Notes: generated by a model not told the origin, from the letters alone. A stretch of DNA of 64,000 bases from Planctomycetales bacterium 10988 (GCA_009664345.1 CP043547.1:5050709-5114708); one strand, 5' to 3'. Positions 27,901 to 36,840 are shown, counted from the first letter of the stretch. A program made the numbers and translations.

Positions 27901-29404
27901 GGCCGGGAATCTCCTCATCGGCGACAGTGCAACCATCGAATACGACGGAACCGCCCCGATGCTGGACATCACGCCAGATGGTGGGGAAAGTAATGATGAT
28001 CCGATCACGTTTACCTTTGTCTTTTCCGAGGATGTGACTGGTTTTGATGCCGGCGACATCATGGTGACCGGAGGAACGTCAGGAACCTTTACGACGATAG
28101 ATGGGAGTACCTACACCCTGGAAGTCATGCCCAACGCCGAAGAAACCGATGTGACCGTGACAGTTGCTGATGGAGCCGCTCAAGACGCGGCCATGAATGA
28201 CAATCTCGGCGATTCGGCAACGGTTACCTACAACACCATTGATGAAACCCCATTAATCGTCACCGCGACCGCTGCCATCACGGACCCTGAAGAGTTCTCC
28301 GTTGTGCGGGTCTTCGATCTAGACGGCAATGAGCTTCTCAATTTTGCCCCCTATTCGGAGAGCTATCAAGGAGCGATTCGCATCGCCACCGGGGATATCA
28401 ATGGCGATGGCATCCTTGAAATCGTGACGGCTGCCGGCCCTGGCGGAGGTCCCCACGTCAAAGTCTATGACAGCCAAACCGGTGAGCTGATAACGGGCCC
28501 AGTTACTGAATTCTATGCTTATCATCCGGACTTTGCCGGAGGGGTCTTTGTGACCGTCGGCGATGTGAATAACGACGGCTACGACGATATTATCACCGGG
28601 GCCGATGCCGGAGGAGGGCCGCATGTGCGGGTCTTCAGTGGGCAAGATGGAACCATGCTGGGCGAATTTTATGCCTATGATGTGGACTTCAGTGGCGGCG
28701 TTCGAGTGGCTGCCGGCGACATCAACGATGACGGCATGGCCGAAGTCATCACCGGGGCCGGAGCCGGCGGCGGACCGCATATTCGGGTCTTTGATGGAAA
28801 CGTTTCCAACAGCTTCCCGATCCTGGGAGTAGCGACCGACTTCTACGCCTACGATTTCATGTTCCTCGGCGGAGTCTTTGTGGCTTCGGGCGATGTGAAT
28901 GACGATGGCCACGCCGATATTATCACTGCTCCCGATGCCAGTGGTGGTCCGCACGTCAAGGTCTTTAGCTCCGAGGATGGTTCACTTTTACATAACTTCT
29001 ATGCCTATGACGAAGCCTTCCTCGAAGGCGTTCGCATCGCTTCCGCCGACCTCAATCAAGATGGCTTTGCCGACATCCTGACGGCTCCCGGCACGTTTGG
29101 CGGTCCCCACATACGGGCCTTCAGTGGAACCGATCTTTCCGACATCGCCAACTTCTTCTCCGGTTCTCCAACCGATAACGGTGGCCTCTTCATCGCCGGA
29201 GGAATTAGCTACCTCCCCGTGGAAGACCCCGTTCCTACCTCGGCACCTCTCTCTAGTCCGGTCATTGCTTCAAACCCTGATAACCCAGAAGACATCACAC
29301 TCGATAACTTGCAAAAGAAAAAATCCTGGCAAGACGATGCCGAGGAATTCTTCCAATCCGCCGAAGAAATCGACAAGCTCTTCAGTGGGTTGGGTATGAA
29401 GTAG
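24947..29404 (+). CDS. Giant surface protein 2: ELWxxDGT repeats, short Ig-like stalk, FG-GAP repeats
   Basis: A 1485-residue paralogue of the genes at 18415 and 29687, with the same N-terminal segment and LESLEQRHLLT motif. Residues about 75-900 contain 17 full ELWxxDGT units plus a terminal half unit (HELWALEF). Only two Ig-like domains follow (about 902-1095: PILEITPDGGITND and PMLDITPDGGESND), against eight in the other two proteins. Five FG-GAP-like units (GDINGDGILEIVT, GDVNNDGYDDIIT and so on) cover about 1100-1430. It ends with KKKSWQDDAEEFFQSAEEID and KLFSGLG. The length difference from its paralogues therefore lies almost wholly in the stalk. A 189-base segment is exactly duplicated inside it. 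Probably exported and surface-attached. Confidence 0.9.
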   Translation: MAWLSFFSHRNERHRQARLHQQKETPLQLESLEQRHLLTAQPFLIDINQSGFSSSINEVTEIDGSLFFGANDGSAGSELWISDGTSAGTQLLKDIYPGLRGSYLRYLTNVNGSLFFIANDSSTGHELWMTDRTEVGTQLVKDIAPGSESAFPFGLNLRPTNLNGTLFFSANDGLTGNELWRSDGTEVGTQLVKDLRSGASGSYPKNLTNVNGTLFFQSGDSSTGYELWRSDGTEGGTQLVKDILPGSSHSYPQYLTNVNGTLFFSANDGSTGIELWMSDGSEAGTQLVKDIYTGSNGASPEELENLNGTLFFSANDGSTGIELWMSDGTEARTQLVKDILSGSGNASPKYLTNLNGTLFFSADNGSTGSEFWRSNGTEAGTQLIKDIRPGSGGSSIKYLTDVDGTVFFRAGDGSTGYELWKSNGAGAGTQLVKNLRHGSISSFPSLLTNLNGTLFFSANDGSTGFELWESDGTDVGTQLVRNIHTGTTNSNPSQLTDVDGILFFVAYNFSTGRELWRSNGTEAGTHLVRDIFTGTGASTPEGLTNVDGTLFFVAYDYFNLTGRELWRSDGTEAGTQLVKDILPGFSDSSPFELTNVSGTLFFGANDGSAGNELWMSDGTEAGTQLVKDLFIGSNHAYPQYLTNLNGTLFFRANDGSTGDELWMSDGTEVGTQLVKDIRSGTNGSYPKNLTNVNGTLFFQSGDSSTGYELWRSDGTEGGTQLVKDILPGSSHSYPQYLTNVNGTLFFRANDGSTRNELWMSDGTEAGTQLVKNLRFSSSDASPQELTNLNGTLFFSANGDSTGEELWMSNGTEAGTQLVKDIRPGFRGSNPYGLKNLNGTLFFRANDGSTSDELWMSDGTEAGTQLVKDIRPGSSSSVPRLLTNVNGTLFFRANDGFYGHELWALEFDPPILEITPDGGITNDDPITFTLEFSEEIFEFIEGDIMITGGVGSNFTMVDGDTYTIDVTPDADGDITVSVADDAAEDEAGNLLIGDSATIEYDGTAPMLDITPDGGESNDDPITFTFVFSEDVTGFDAGDIMVTGGTSGTFTTIDGSTYTLEVMPNAEETDVTVTVADGAAQDAAMNDNLGDSATVTYNTIDETPLIVTATAAITDPEEFSVVRVFDLDGNELLNFAPYSESYQGAIRIATGDINGDGILEIVTAAGPGGGPHVKVYDSQTGELITGPVTEFYAYHPDFAGGVFVTVGDVNNDGYDDIITGADAGGGPHVRVFSGQDGTMLGEFYAYDVDFSGGVRVAAGDINDDGMAEVITGAGAGGGPHIRVFDGNVSNSFPILGVATDFYAYDFMFLGGVFVASGDVNDDGHADIITAPDASGGPHVKVFSSEDGSLLHNFYAYDEAFLEGVRIASADLNQDGFADILTAPGTFGGPHIRAFSGTDLSDIANFFSGSPTDNGGLFIAGGISYLPVEDPVPTSAPLSSPVIASNPDNPEDITLDNLQKKKSWQDDAEEFFQSAEEIDKLFSGLGMK
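25547..25735 (+). repeat. 189-base internal duplication in gene 2 (copy a)
   Basis: Identical by eye to 26993-27181, offset 1446 bases (482 codons), encoding the unit with FQSGDSSTGYELWRSDGTEG. It keeps the reading frame and repeat phase. Confidence 0.85.
26993..27181 (+). repeat. 189-base internal duplication in gene 2 (copy b)
   Basis: Second copy of 25547-25735. Flanking units differ, so this looks like a segmental copy or gene conversion and not simple tandem expansion. Confidence 0.85.
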
Positions 29405-29593
29405 GCTCTCTTTGTATGATTTTCTAATTTATGGAGTCGTCTAAAGCCCCCTTTCGGACCAAGAGGCTCCACTTACCTTCTTTGTTACCGAGTTGGGTTT
29501 ATACGGAACTCCCCATTAGAGGTGTCTGGATAACCACTTAAATCCTGGTAGTTATCGATAGTATTCACAAGACTACTTCACTTAAAAACCTGC

Positions 29594-29622
29594 TTTACCA
29601 ACTAGTTGTTTTAGGGTATACT
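29594..29622 (+). promoter_or_regulatory. Promoter of ELWxxDGT gene 3
   Basis: TTTACC (29594-29599), 17-base spacer, TATACT (29617-29622). The spacer is nearly the same as that of gene 1 (AACTAGTYGTTTTAGRG), and the distance to the ATG is the same. Confidence 0.75.
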
Positions 29623-29686
29623 GAACTTCTAATCCAGACACTCCTCCTCTCAATACTATCCTTTCTTCGGGGCAAGAATCGAACTC

Positions 29687-32600
29687 ATGGCATGGCTCTC
29701 CTTCTTTTCACACCGTAACGAACGTCACCAACAAGCACTTCTCAAGCAACTAAAAGAGACCCCACTTCAGCTCGAATCATTAGAACAACGCTGCTTGTTG
29801 ACTTCCGATCCTTTCATAATCGATATCAATCAAATCGGGAGTCCCTCCGAGATTGAGGAGCTAACGGAGGTCAATGGAACACTCTTCTTTTCAGCCAATG
29901 ATGGAACTTATGGAAGAGAACTCTGGAAAAGCGATGGGACAAGTGCGGGAACTCAGATAGTTAAGATTTTCAGCCCAGCGAATGATACTACTAATTTGAG
30001 AAGATTGACGAATGTTAATGGAACTCTATTCTTTAGTGCCAATGATGGAGTTCATGGCAGTGAATTGTGGATGAGCAACGGTTTCAGTGAAGGCACCGTG
30101 CTTGTGAAGGACATAGATCCTGCGATAGAAGTTGGATTTGGTCCTCAGCAATTGACGAATGTGAACGGAACTCTGTTTTTTACTATTTCAGATGGCGTAT
30201 CAGGGCATGAACTATGGATGAGCGACGGAACGAGTACCGGAACCCAACTTGTCAATGATACTACACCTGGAAGGGGTGGTTCACCCCACTTTGAGTTCAC
30301 GAATGTGAATGGTTCGTTGTTCTTTGTAACAAACGATGGCTCGGTAGGATACGAGCTTTGGGTTAGCGATGGGACTAGCTCTGGGACTCAACTTGTGAAA
30401 GATATCTATCCTGGGAAAGCGTTCTCTTCTGTTGAAAACCTGGCAAACGTCAACGGCACACTTTTCTTCACTGCAGATGATGGATCGACCGGAGAAGAGC
30501 TTTGGATAAGCGATGGAACAAGTTATGGAACTCAATTGGTCAGAGATATTCGGGCTGGTAATTCAAACGCTTCACCTGCTAATCTTTTTAATTTGAACGG
30601 AACACTATTTTTCAGTGCATATGATGACGAACATGGTCGTGAACTTTGGATAAGCGATGGGACAAGTACTGGTACTCAACTCGTCAAAAATATTGATTAT
30701 ACTAGTGCTAGCTCTTCTCCTAGATATCTGACAAATGTAAATGGCATTTTATATTTTAATGGAAGAGAACAACTTTGGAAAAGTGATGGAACAAGTGAGG
30801 GGACTCAGCTTGTTACAGACATTCGATCAACGATTTATCCTCCTCCTTTCAATAGCCCCCTCAGCCCCAAGCACCTTACCGAAGTTAATGGGACATTATT
30901 CTTTCAGGCAAATGGCGGAACAACGGGTGTTGAACTATGGATGAGCGATGGGACGTCTACCGGAACTGTGCTTGTCAAAGATATCTTCAGTGGAGAGCAT
31001 GGATCAAATCCATTTCGACTTACGAATGTCAATGGGAATCTATTTTTTCGGGCAAACAATCGCACCTCCGAAGAAGAACTATGGAGAAGTGATGGAACAA
31101 GTGACGGAACAAATCTTGTCAGAGATATCAATATAACCGGTACGATAGGTTCAAATCCCAAAAAGTTTATAGAAGTTGGCAGTTTGAGTTACTTCATTGC
31201 ATCTACGACTGATGCCGGGGAAGAGTTATGGGTAAGTGATGGAACACAGGGCGGAACCCGACTTGTCAAGGATATCCGTCCTGGATCAGTTGGCTCTTCA
31301 CCAAGAGATCTTACGAATGTAGAAGGGACATTATTTTTTCAAGCTCGCGATAGATCTCACGGCTATGAATTATGGATGAGCGATGGAACATTAGAGGGAA
31401 CCCAACTTGTCAAAGAAATTCTTCCAAGTAGTAACTCGTTACTCAGCTCTTTCACGGAAGTCAGTGGGAATCTGTTCTTTTTAGCAAATGACGGGTCGAC
31501 TGGTACCGAATTGTGGATAAGTAATGGAACCGAAAATGGCACAATACTCGTTAAAGACTTACATGCTGGTAGAGTTGGAGGATACCCCCAATTTCTGACC
31601 AATGTAAACGGGACACTATTCTTCGTTGCATCCGATGGTTCATCAGGTACCGAAGTCTGGAAGAGCGATGGAACAAGTGTCGGTACCCAGCTTCTCAAAG
31701 ATCTTGAGTTTGGTATCCTGAGTTCTAACCCTGAATATCTGGTCAATGTGAATGGAACCTTATTTTTCGAAGCATTTGAAGAATTATGGATTAGTGACGG
31801 AACCAGTGAAGGTACGAATTTTCTCAAGGATATAGAAATTGGCAGTTTCTCTCCAAGGTATTTAACAAACGTAAATGGCACGTTGTTTTTCTCTGCCTAT
31901 AAGTCTGGTGAGGGACGCGAACTTTGGATGAGTGACAGTACTAGCGCTGGCACCCAACCCGTCAAAGATATCCGCCTAGGTAGTAGTAGTTCCTCCCCTC
32001 GGGAGCTTATGAATGTAAATGGCACATTGTTTTTCTGGGCTAGTATAGATAGAGATGATGATGACCTCTGGATGAGCGATGGTACCAGTGCGGGCACTCA
32101 ACGTTTCACTGATTTTTTAGGAAATAGATTCTCCAATCCCACAGAAGTAAAGAATGTAAATAGGACGTTATTTTTCCGAGCGAGTGATGGCTCGAATGGC
32201 GAAGAACTTTGGATGAGTAACGGAACCGAGGCCGGAACTCAACTTGTTAAAGATATTCGCCTTGGCTCTAGTTCAAACCCAAAATATCTGACCAATGCGA
32301 ATGGAACCTTGTTCTTCCAAGCCAATGATGGCTTGCATGGTACGGAAGTTTGGGTTTTGGAAGATACGGAAGCCCCGACGCTGGAGATTACCCCGGATGG
32401 TGGGGCCACCAACGGCAGTCCGATTACGTTTACTTTCCAGTTCTCGGAGTTTGTGTTTAACTTCGAGGATTTTGATATTATAGTCACTGGGGGAGCCAAG
32501 GGGTCCTTTACCACCATCGATCAAGATACCTTTACACTTGGAGTTCTCCCACTCACTGAAGGGTTGATCACGGTTAGTGTGGCTGACGATGCCGCCGAGG

Positions 32601-35600
32601 ATTTTGTCGGTAATCTCAGTGCCTCTGCGATGGCCTCCATCGAATACGACACGACGGCTCCGACTCCGACGGTCACGCCGGATAATTTGTTGACGAATAA
32701 CCCTTCGATCCTCTTTACCATTCAATTCGACGAAGAGGTTTTTGATTTTGCCGCCAATGATGTGATGGTCATCAATGGCAGCAAGGGCACCTTCACGGCG
32801 GTTGATGGCGATACCTATACCCTGCAAGTCACCGCCGGGGTCGATGGGGATGTGATCGTGAATGTCGCGGCCAATGGGGCGATGGACGCCGCCGGCAATG
32901 GCAATGCAGCCAGCAGTGCCACGGTCACCTATGACGGGACCGCTCCGACTTTGGACATTACCCCCGATGCAATCGCGACCAATGACAACCCGATCACATT
33001 TACGTTCGAGTTCTCCGAAGACGTTGTCGGTTTCACGATCGACGACATTGCGGTGATCGGCGGATCAAAAGGAACACTGATGATGATCGATGGCAACACC
33101 TACACCCTCGATGTCACCCCGAGTGGGGAGGGAAATCTTATTGTCGCGGTGGAGGATGGGTTTGCCGCTGATGCCGCCGGGAATTCTTTGGTCGGTGACG
33201 GGGTGATCGTCGAATATGACAGCATCGCGCCGACGTTAACGATCACGCCCGATGGACTCGTGACGAATCTCAACTCGACGATCTTTACGTTCCAGTTCTC
33301 CGAAGCGGTCACGGGGTTCACCATCGATGATGTTTTCCTCTCGAATGGTACGAAAGGGGTCTTTACTCCGGTCGATGGCGACACGTACGAACTCGAGGTC
33401 TTCTCGCCTTGCTCCAGCGACGACATCATTATTGCGGTGTTGGATGATGCGGCTGACGATGCGGCTGGAAATGGAAACATCGGCGATTCGGCAACCATCA
33501 CCTTTGATAATATCGCCCCAACTCTGGAAATAACGCCGGATGGGATCGCGACCAATCAGGGAATGACAACCTTTACGTTCCAGTTCTCCGAAGGGGTCAC
33601 GGGTTTCACCGCTGATGATGTGACCTTTGGTGGGGACGTCAATACTTTTGGGTTTGTCAGCAAAGGAACCTTCACTGCGGTCGATGAAGATACCTACACC
33701 CTGGAAGTTTTCTATTCCAATGCCAATGGCGACTTGATTATCGAGGTCGCCGATGATGCGGCTGTCGATGAGGCCACCAACGGGAATACCGGCGATTCCG
33801 CAACCATCACTTATGATAATGTCGCCCCAACTCTTGAAATCACGCCCGATGGCACCGCGACCAATCAAGGTTCGACGGTCTTTACTTTCCAGTTCTCCGA
33901 AGGGGTTACCGGCTTCATGATCGACGATGTGGACCTGATGAGTAGTGGTCCGAATATAAGCACCGGCACTTTAACCGCCGTCGATGAAGATACTTATACC
34001 TTGGAAGTTTTTCACTCCAATGGGAACGGCGATGTAATCGTCTCGGTCTCCGCTGACGAGGCTTTCGATGCGGCGGGCAATGGGAATACCAGCGATTCGG
34101 CCACCATTACTTTTGATGACATCGCCCCGACCTTGATGATCACCCCAGAAAATATTTCCACCAACGAGAATCCGATCACCTTTACCTTTGAATTCTCCGA
34201 AGAAATCTTCGAGTTTGTCGAAGGCGATATCGTGATCACCGGCGGGGTTAGCAGTAATTTCACCATGGTCGATGGCGATACTTATACGATCGATGTCACA
34301 CCGGATGCCGATGGCGATATCACGGTCACTGTCGCCGACGATGCCGCCGAGGACGAGGCCGGGAATTTACTCCTCGGAGATATGGCGACCATCGAGTATG
34401 ACGGCACCGCTCCGACCTTGGAAATCACGCCCGATGGTGGAGAAAGCAACAACGATCCGATTATCTTTACGTTCCTCTTTTCTGAAGATGTCACCGGTTT
34501 TGATTCCAGCGATATTATGGTAGTAGGGGGAACGGCAGGAACCTTTACAACCGTCGATGACCACCTCTACACCCTGGAAGTCACTCCAGACGAAGAAGAT
34601 GGTGATGTGACGGTGACGGTGGCTGATGGCGTGGCTCAAGACGCGGCCATGAATGATAACGTCGGCGATTCCGCAACGGTTACTTTCAATGCCACCGAAC
34701 CAACGCCGCTCATTGTCACCGGGACCGATGCCGGAGGCCCTGCTACGGTTAGGGTCTTTGATCCTTCCGGCAATGAACTTTTGAGTTTCATGCCTTATGG
34801 AGCTTTTACGGGCGGGGTTCGTGTCGCCACCGGGGACATCAACGGAGATGGTATTCTCGATATCATTACGGCTGCCGGACCAGGCGGAGGCCCGCATGTT
34901 CAGGTCTTCGATAGCGAAACCGGCCAGCTTATTACCGGCGGTCTCAACAACTTTTATGCCTATGCACCGAATGTCACCACCGGGGTCTTCGTCGCGGTGG
35001 GCGATGTTAATAACGATGGGTACGACGACATCATCACTGCTCCCGATGCTGGCGGAGGTCCGCACTTAAAAGTCTATGACGGGCTGACCGGCGATGTGAT
35101 TACCGAGTTCTACGCCTACGCCCCCAATGTCACCGTCGGCGTTCGTATCGCCACCGGAGATATCAACGGCGATGGTTTCGCTGAAATCATCACGACTCCT
35201 GGTCCCGGTGGCGGCCCGCATGTCCGCGTGATCAACGGCATGACCGGCGAGCAGATGCCCGGCCCGGTGACCAACTTTTATGCTTATGCACCGAATGTTT
35301 TGACTGGCCTTTACGTTGCATCGGGCGATGTGAATGGCGATGGCTTCGACGACATCATCACCTCACCCGGTGCCGGTGGTGGCCCGCATGTGCAAGCCTT
35401 TAGTTCCGCGGATGGTTCAACGCTTCAGAACTTTTACGCCTATCACCCTGCCTTCGTCGGTGGTGTTCGTGTCGGAAGTGCGGACTTAAACCAAGATGGC
35501 TTTGAAGATATCATTACCGTCCCAGGCTCTTCCGGCGGTCCTCACACCCGTGCTTTCAGCGGCGTGGATCTCGCGGACCTTTCCAACTTCTTTTCTGGTT

Positions 35601-35884
35601 CGCCGACCAATACCGACGGCCTCTTAATCGCGGGAGGAATAAGTTTTCTTCCAGTAGAAGACCCCTTTACGATGACAGCGCAATTTTCTAGACAATTAAC
35701 ATCTGACAGTGTCGACAATTTAAACACTTTAAAATCTGACACTTCTGACACTATAGAAAATGTCAATGCTGACACATTCAAACCAAAGAAAAGTTGGTAT
35801 GACGAAGTCGATGAATTTTATCAATCCTCAGAAAAAATTGATAAATTGTTTAGCGGTTTGGGCATTGATTCAGCAGTTTCCTGA
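29687..35884 (+). CDS. Giant surface protein 3: ELWxxDGT repeats, Ig-like stalk, FG-GAP repeats
   Basis: A 2065-residue paralogue with the same N-terminal segment and LESLEQRCLLT. Residues about 75-890 contain 17 full ELWxxDGT units plus a terminal half unit (TEVWVLED); these units are more divergent from each other than those of genes 1 and 2. Residues about 890-1670 are 8 Ig-like domains, and 1675-1990 hold 5 FG-GAP-like units. From the last Ig-like domains to the FG-GAP end it is almost the same as gene 1 at both DNA and protein level. The end differs: a Ser/Thr/Asp-rich insertion (SDSVDNLNTLKSDTSDT) precedes the shared tail (KKSWYDEVDEFYQSSEKIDK, LFSGLG) and five extra residues follow. 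Probable exported surface protein; ligand unknown. Confidence 0.9.
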   Translation: MAWLSFFSHRNERHQQALLKQLKETPLQLESLEQRCLLTSDPFIIDINQIGSPSEIEELTEVNGTLFFSANDGTYGRELWKSDGTSAGTQIVKIFSPANDTTNLRRLTNVNGTLFFSANDGVHGSELWMSNGFSEGTVLVKDIDPAIEVGFGPQQLTNVNGTLFFTISDGVSGHELWMSDGTSTGTQLVNDTTPGRGGSPHFEFTNVNGSLFFVTNDGSVGYELWVSDGTSSGTQLVKDIYPGKAFSSVENLANVNGTLFFTADDGSTGEELWISDGTSYGTQLVRDIRAGNSNASPANLFNLNGTLFFSAYDDEHGRELWISDGTSTGTQLVKNIDYTSASSSPRYLTNVNGILYFNGREQLWKSDGTSEGTQLVTDIRSTIYPPPFNSPLSPKHLTEVNGTLFFQANGGTTGVELWMSDGTSTGTVLVKDIFSGEHGSNPFRLTNVNGNLFFRANNRTSEEELWRSDGTSDGTNLVRDINITGTIGSNPKKFIEVGSLSYFIASTTDAGEELWVSDGTQGGTRLVKDIRPGSVGSSPRDLTNVEGTLFFQARDRSHGYELWMSDGTLEGTQLVKEILPSSNSLLSSFTEVSGNLFFLANDGSTGTELWISNGTENGTILVKDLHAGRVGGYPQFLTNVNGTLFFVASDGSSGTEVWKSDGTSVGTQLLKDLEFGILSSNPEYLVNVNGTLFFEAFEELWISDGTSEGTNFLKDIEIGSFSPRYLTNVNGTLFFSAYKSGEGRELWMSDSTSAGTQPVKDIRLGSSSSSPRELMNVNGTLFFWASIDRDDDDLWMSDGTSAGTQRFTDFLGNRFSNPTEVKNVNRTLFFRASDGSNGEELWMSNGTEAGTQLVKDIRLGSSSNPKYLTNANGTLFFQANDGLHGTEVWVLEDTEAPTLEITPDGGATNGSPITFTFQFSEFVFNFEDFDIIVTGGAKGSFTTIDQDTFTLGVLPLTEGLITVSVADDAAEDFVGNLSASAMASIEYDTTAPTPTVTPDNLLTNNPSILFTIQFDEEVFDFAANDVMVINGSKGTFTAVDGDTYTLQVTAGVDGDVIVNVAANGAMDAAGNGNAASSATVTYDGTAPTLDITPDAIATNDNPITFTFEFSEDVVGFTIDDIAVIGGSKGTLMMIDGNTYTLDVTPSGEGNLIVAVEDGFAADAAGNSLVGDGVIVEYDSIAPTLTITPDGLVTNLNSTIFTFQFSEAVTGFTIDDVFLSNGTKGVFTPVDGDTYELEVFSPCSSDDIIIAVLDDAADDAAGNGNIGDSATITFDNIAPTLEITPDGIATNQGMTTFTFQFSEGVTGFTADDVTFGGDVNTFGFVSKGTFTAVDEDTYTLEVFYSNANGDLIIEVADDAAVDEATNGNTGDSATITYDNVAPTLEITPDGTATNQGSTVFTFQFSEGVTGFMIDDVDLMSSGPNISTGTLTAVDEDTYTLEVFHSNGNGDVIVSVSADEAFDAAGNGNTSDSATITFDDIAPTLMITPENISTNENPITFTFEFSEEIFEFVEGDIVITGGVSSNFTMVDGDTYTIDVTPDADGDITVTVADDAAEDEAGNLLLGDMATIEYDGTAPTLEITPDGGESNNDPIIFTFLFSEDVTGFDSSDIMVVGGTAGTFTTVDDHLYTLEVTPDEEDGDVTVTVADGVAQDAAMNDNVGDSATVTFNATEPTPLIVTGTDAGGPATVRVFDPSGNELLSFMPYGAFTGGVRVATGDINGDGILDIITAAGPGGGPHVQVFDSETGQLITGGLNNFYAYAPNVTTGVFVAVGDVNNDGYDDIITAPDAGGGPHLKVYDGLTGDVITEFYAYAPNVTVGVRIATGDINGDGFAEIITTPGPGGGPHVRVINGMTGEQMPGPVTNFYAYAPNVLTGLYVASGDVNGDGFDDIITSPGAGGGPHVQAFSSADGSTLQNFYAYHPAFVGGVRVGSADLNQDGFEDIITVPGSSGGPHTRAFSGVDLADLSNFFSGSPTNTDGLLIAGGISFLPVEDPFTMTAQFSRQLTSDSVDNLNTLKSDTSDTIENVNADTFKPKKSWYDEVDEFYQSSEKIDKLFSGLGIDSAVS

Positions 35885-36056
35885 AGGAAGAACCGTCCGC
35901 TTAACTCCATCCCACTGTACAATACTTAACAATCACCCAATCATTGTTGTTTGGAGTAGCGACTGTAATTCAAAGTACTAACCTAACCTCCTGAATCGAG
36001 TCCAGCCTGTGGTAGAATCAACCCAGGTTTTGGAGATTCTTTGAAGGAGGCAACCG
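35885..36056. other. Spacer after ELWxxDGT gene 3
   Basis: No gene or clear terminator seen. It leads directly into fragments of dead insertion sequences. Confidence 0.4.
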
Positions 36057-36304
36057 ATGCCCATCAAGCGACATTCTCTCAAGAAAATTATTACGAAATT
36101 CCGCGAATCGGAGGTCCATTTGGCCCAAGGCTTGTCCGTGGCACAGGCTTATAAGAGTTAGAAAACCACGAAAAAAACTAATTAAAATAACGGTATTTGC
36201 ACGATGGTATTCGCACCGATCAGGCCAAACGGCTCAATGAGTTGGAAAAAGAAAAAGCCCGTCTCAAGAAACTCTCGGCTGGGTCGCAGCCGCCGGTTGA
36301 GTAA
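36057..36304 (+). pseudogene. IS3-family orfA remnant
   Basis: The frame MPIKRHSLKKIITKFRES, LAQGLSVAQAYKS stops at 36159-36161 (TAG). After a degraded A-rich stretch the same protein resumes as DGIRTDQAKRLNELEKEKAR and LKKL. Together these match the helix-turn-helix OrfA of IS3-family elements, which has a xKRxxxExIxxKLRE start and a RxDQxKRLKxLExENxRLKK leucine-zipper part. The middle, where TxYRWR is expected, is gone. AAGGAGG lies before the ATG. No OrfB core is seen. Confidence 0.72.
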
Positions 36305-36398
36305 AGATTATGAACGCGAACCTTCCACCAGTGAAGCGATGATTCAAAACGGCATGATCCACTTGATGCTCAAACGCATAAACCGCACAAATAGCTGA
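36294..36398 (+). pseudogene. C-terminal fragment of an IS5-family transposase
   Basis: The frame RRLSKDYEREPSTSEAMIQN followed by GMIHLMLKRI matches the usual end of IS5-family transposases (tYERLPxTSEAMIxIAMIRLMLRRL). Nothing upstream in this frame belongs to a transposase, and it abuts the IS3 remnant, so this is a fused scrap of two dead elements. Confidence 0.7.
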
Positions 36399-36511
36399 GC
36401 TTTAGCAATTCACAATCATGCTCAAAGAGTAAAAGCGCAACTACTTACCTCTTTGCCCGACCTCGCCTGTCAACAGTTTGCCGCATCGATCCTCTTGCTA
36501 CGAATCTTTTT

Positions 36512-36598
36512 AGAGTTAGTTTGAGGTCAAAAGTAAATTAGGAGTCACCTTTTCGAGGTATTTACCTGCTTCTGAATGGTATTGATCACTGGCTCTTA
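36512..36598. repeat. MITE-like element (copy 2)
   Basis: An 87-base element with left end AGAGTTAGTTTGAGGTCAAA and right end that reads, on the opposite strand, TAAGAGCCAGTGATCAA. Its interior (AAGTAAATT, CACCTTTTCGAGGTA, CCTG) is closely related to copy 3 at 56143-56224. The ends resemble those of the IS at 51331-52219. No coding capacity. Confidence 0.65.
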
Positions 36599-36744
36599 AG
36601 AACTTGCTGACATTTTGGCCTTCTATAAAGTAAGCACTTTATGGCTCATTTAGTTAAAGATTTTTGGCTCATAGAAGTAGCGTGATGCGATTGTTTCTTG
36701 GAAAAACAAGTCAAATATTTATTTCATATAAATTAACTCTTCGA

Positions 36745-36774
36745 TTGCCCAAATTAGGTCTTTTCTGGTATACT
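36745..36774 (+). promoter_or_regulatory. Promoter of truncated ELWxxDGT gene 4
   Basis: TTGCCC (36745-36750), 18-base spacer, TATACT (36769-36774). The -10 and its distance to the ATG (66 bases) resemble genes 1-3, but the leader sequence is different. Confidence 0.55.
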
Positions 36775-36840
36775 TGAGTAGTCCTTTTAGCGTCCTTCTC
36801 TTCCCGGTCTCCCCCAATCTCTGCAACCCCTTAGGCGATT

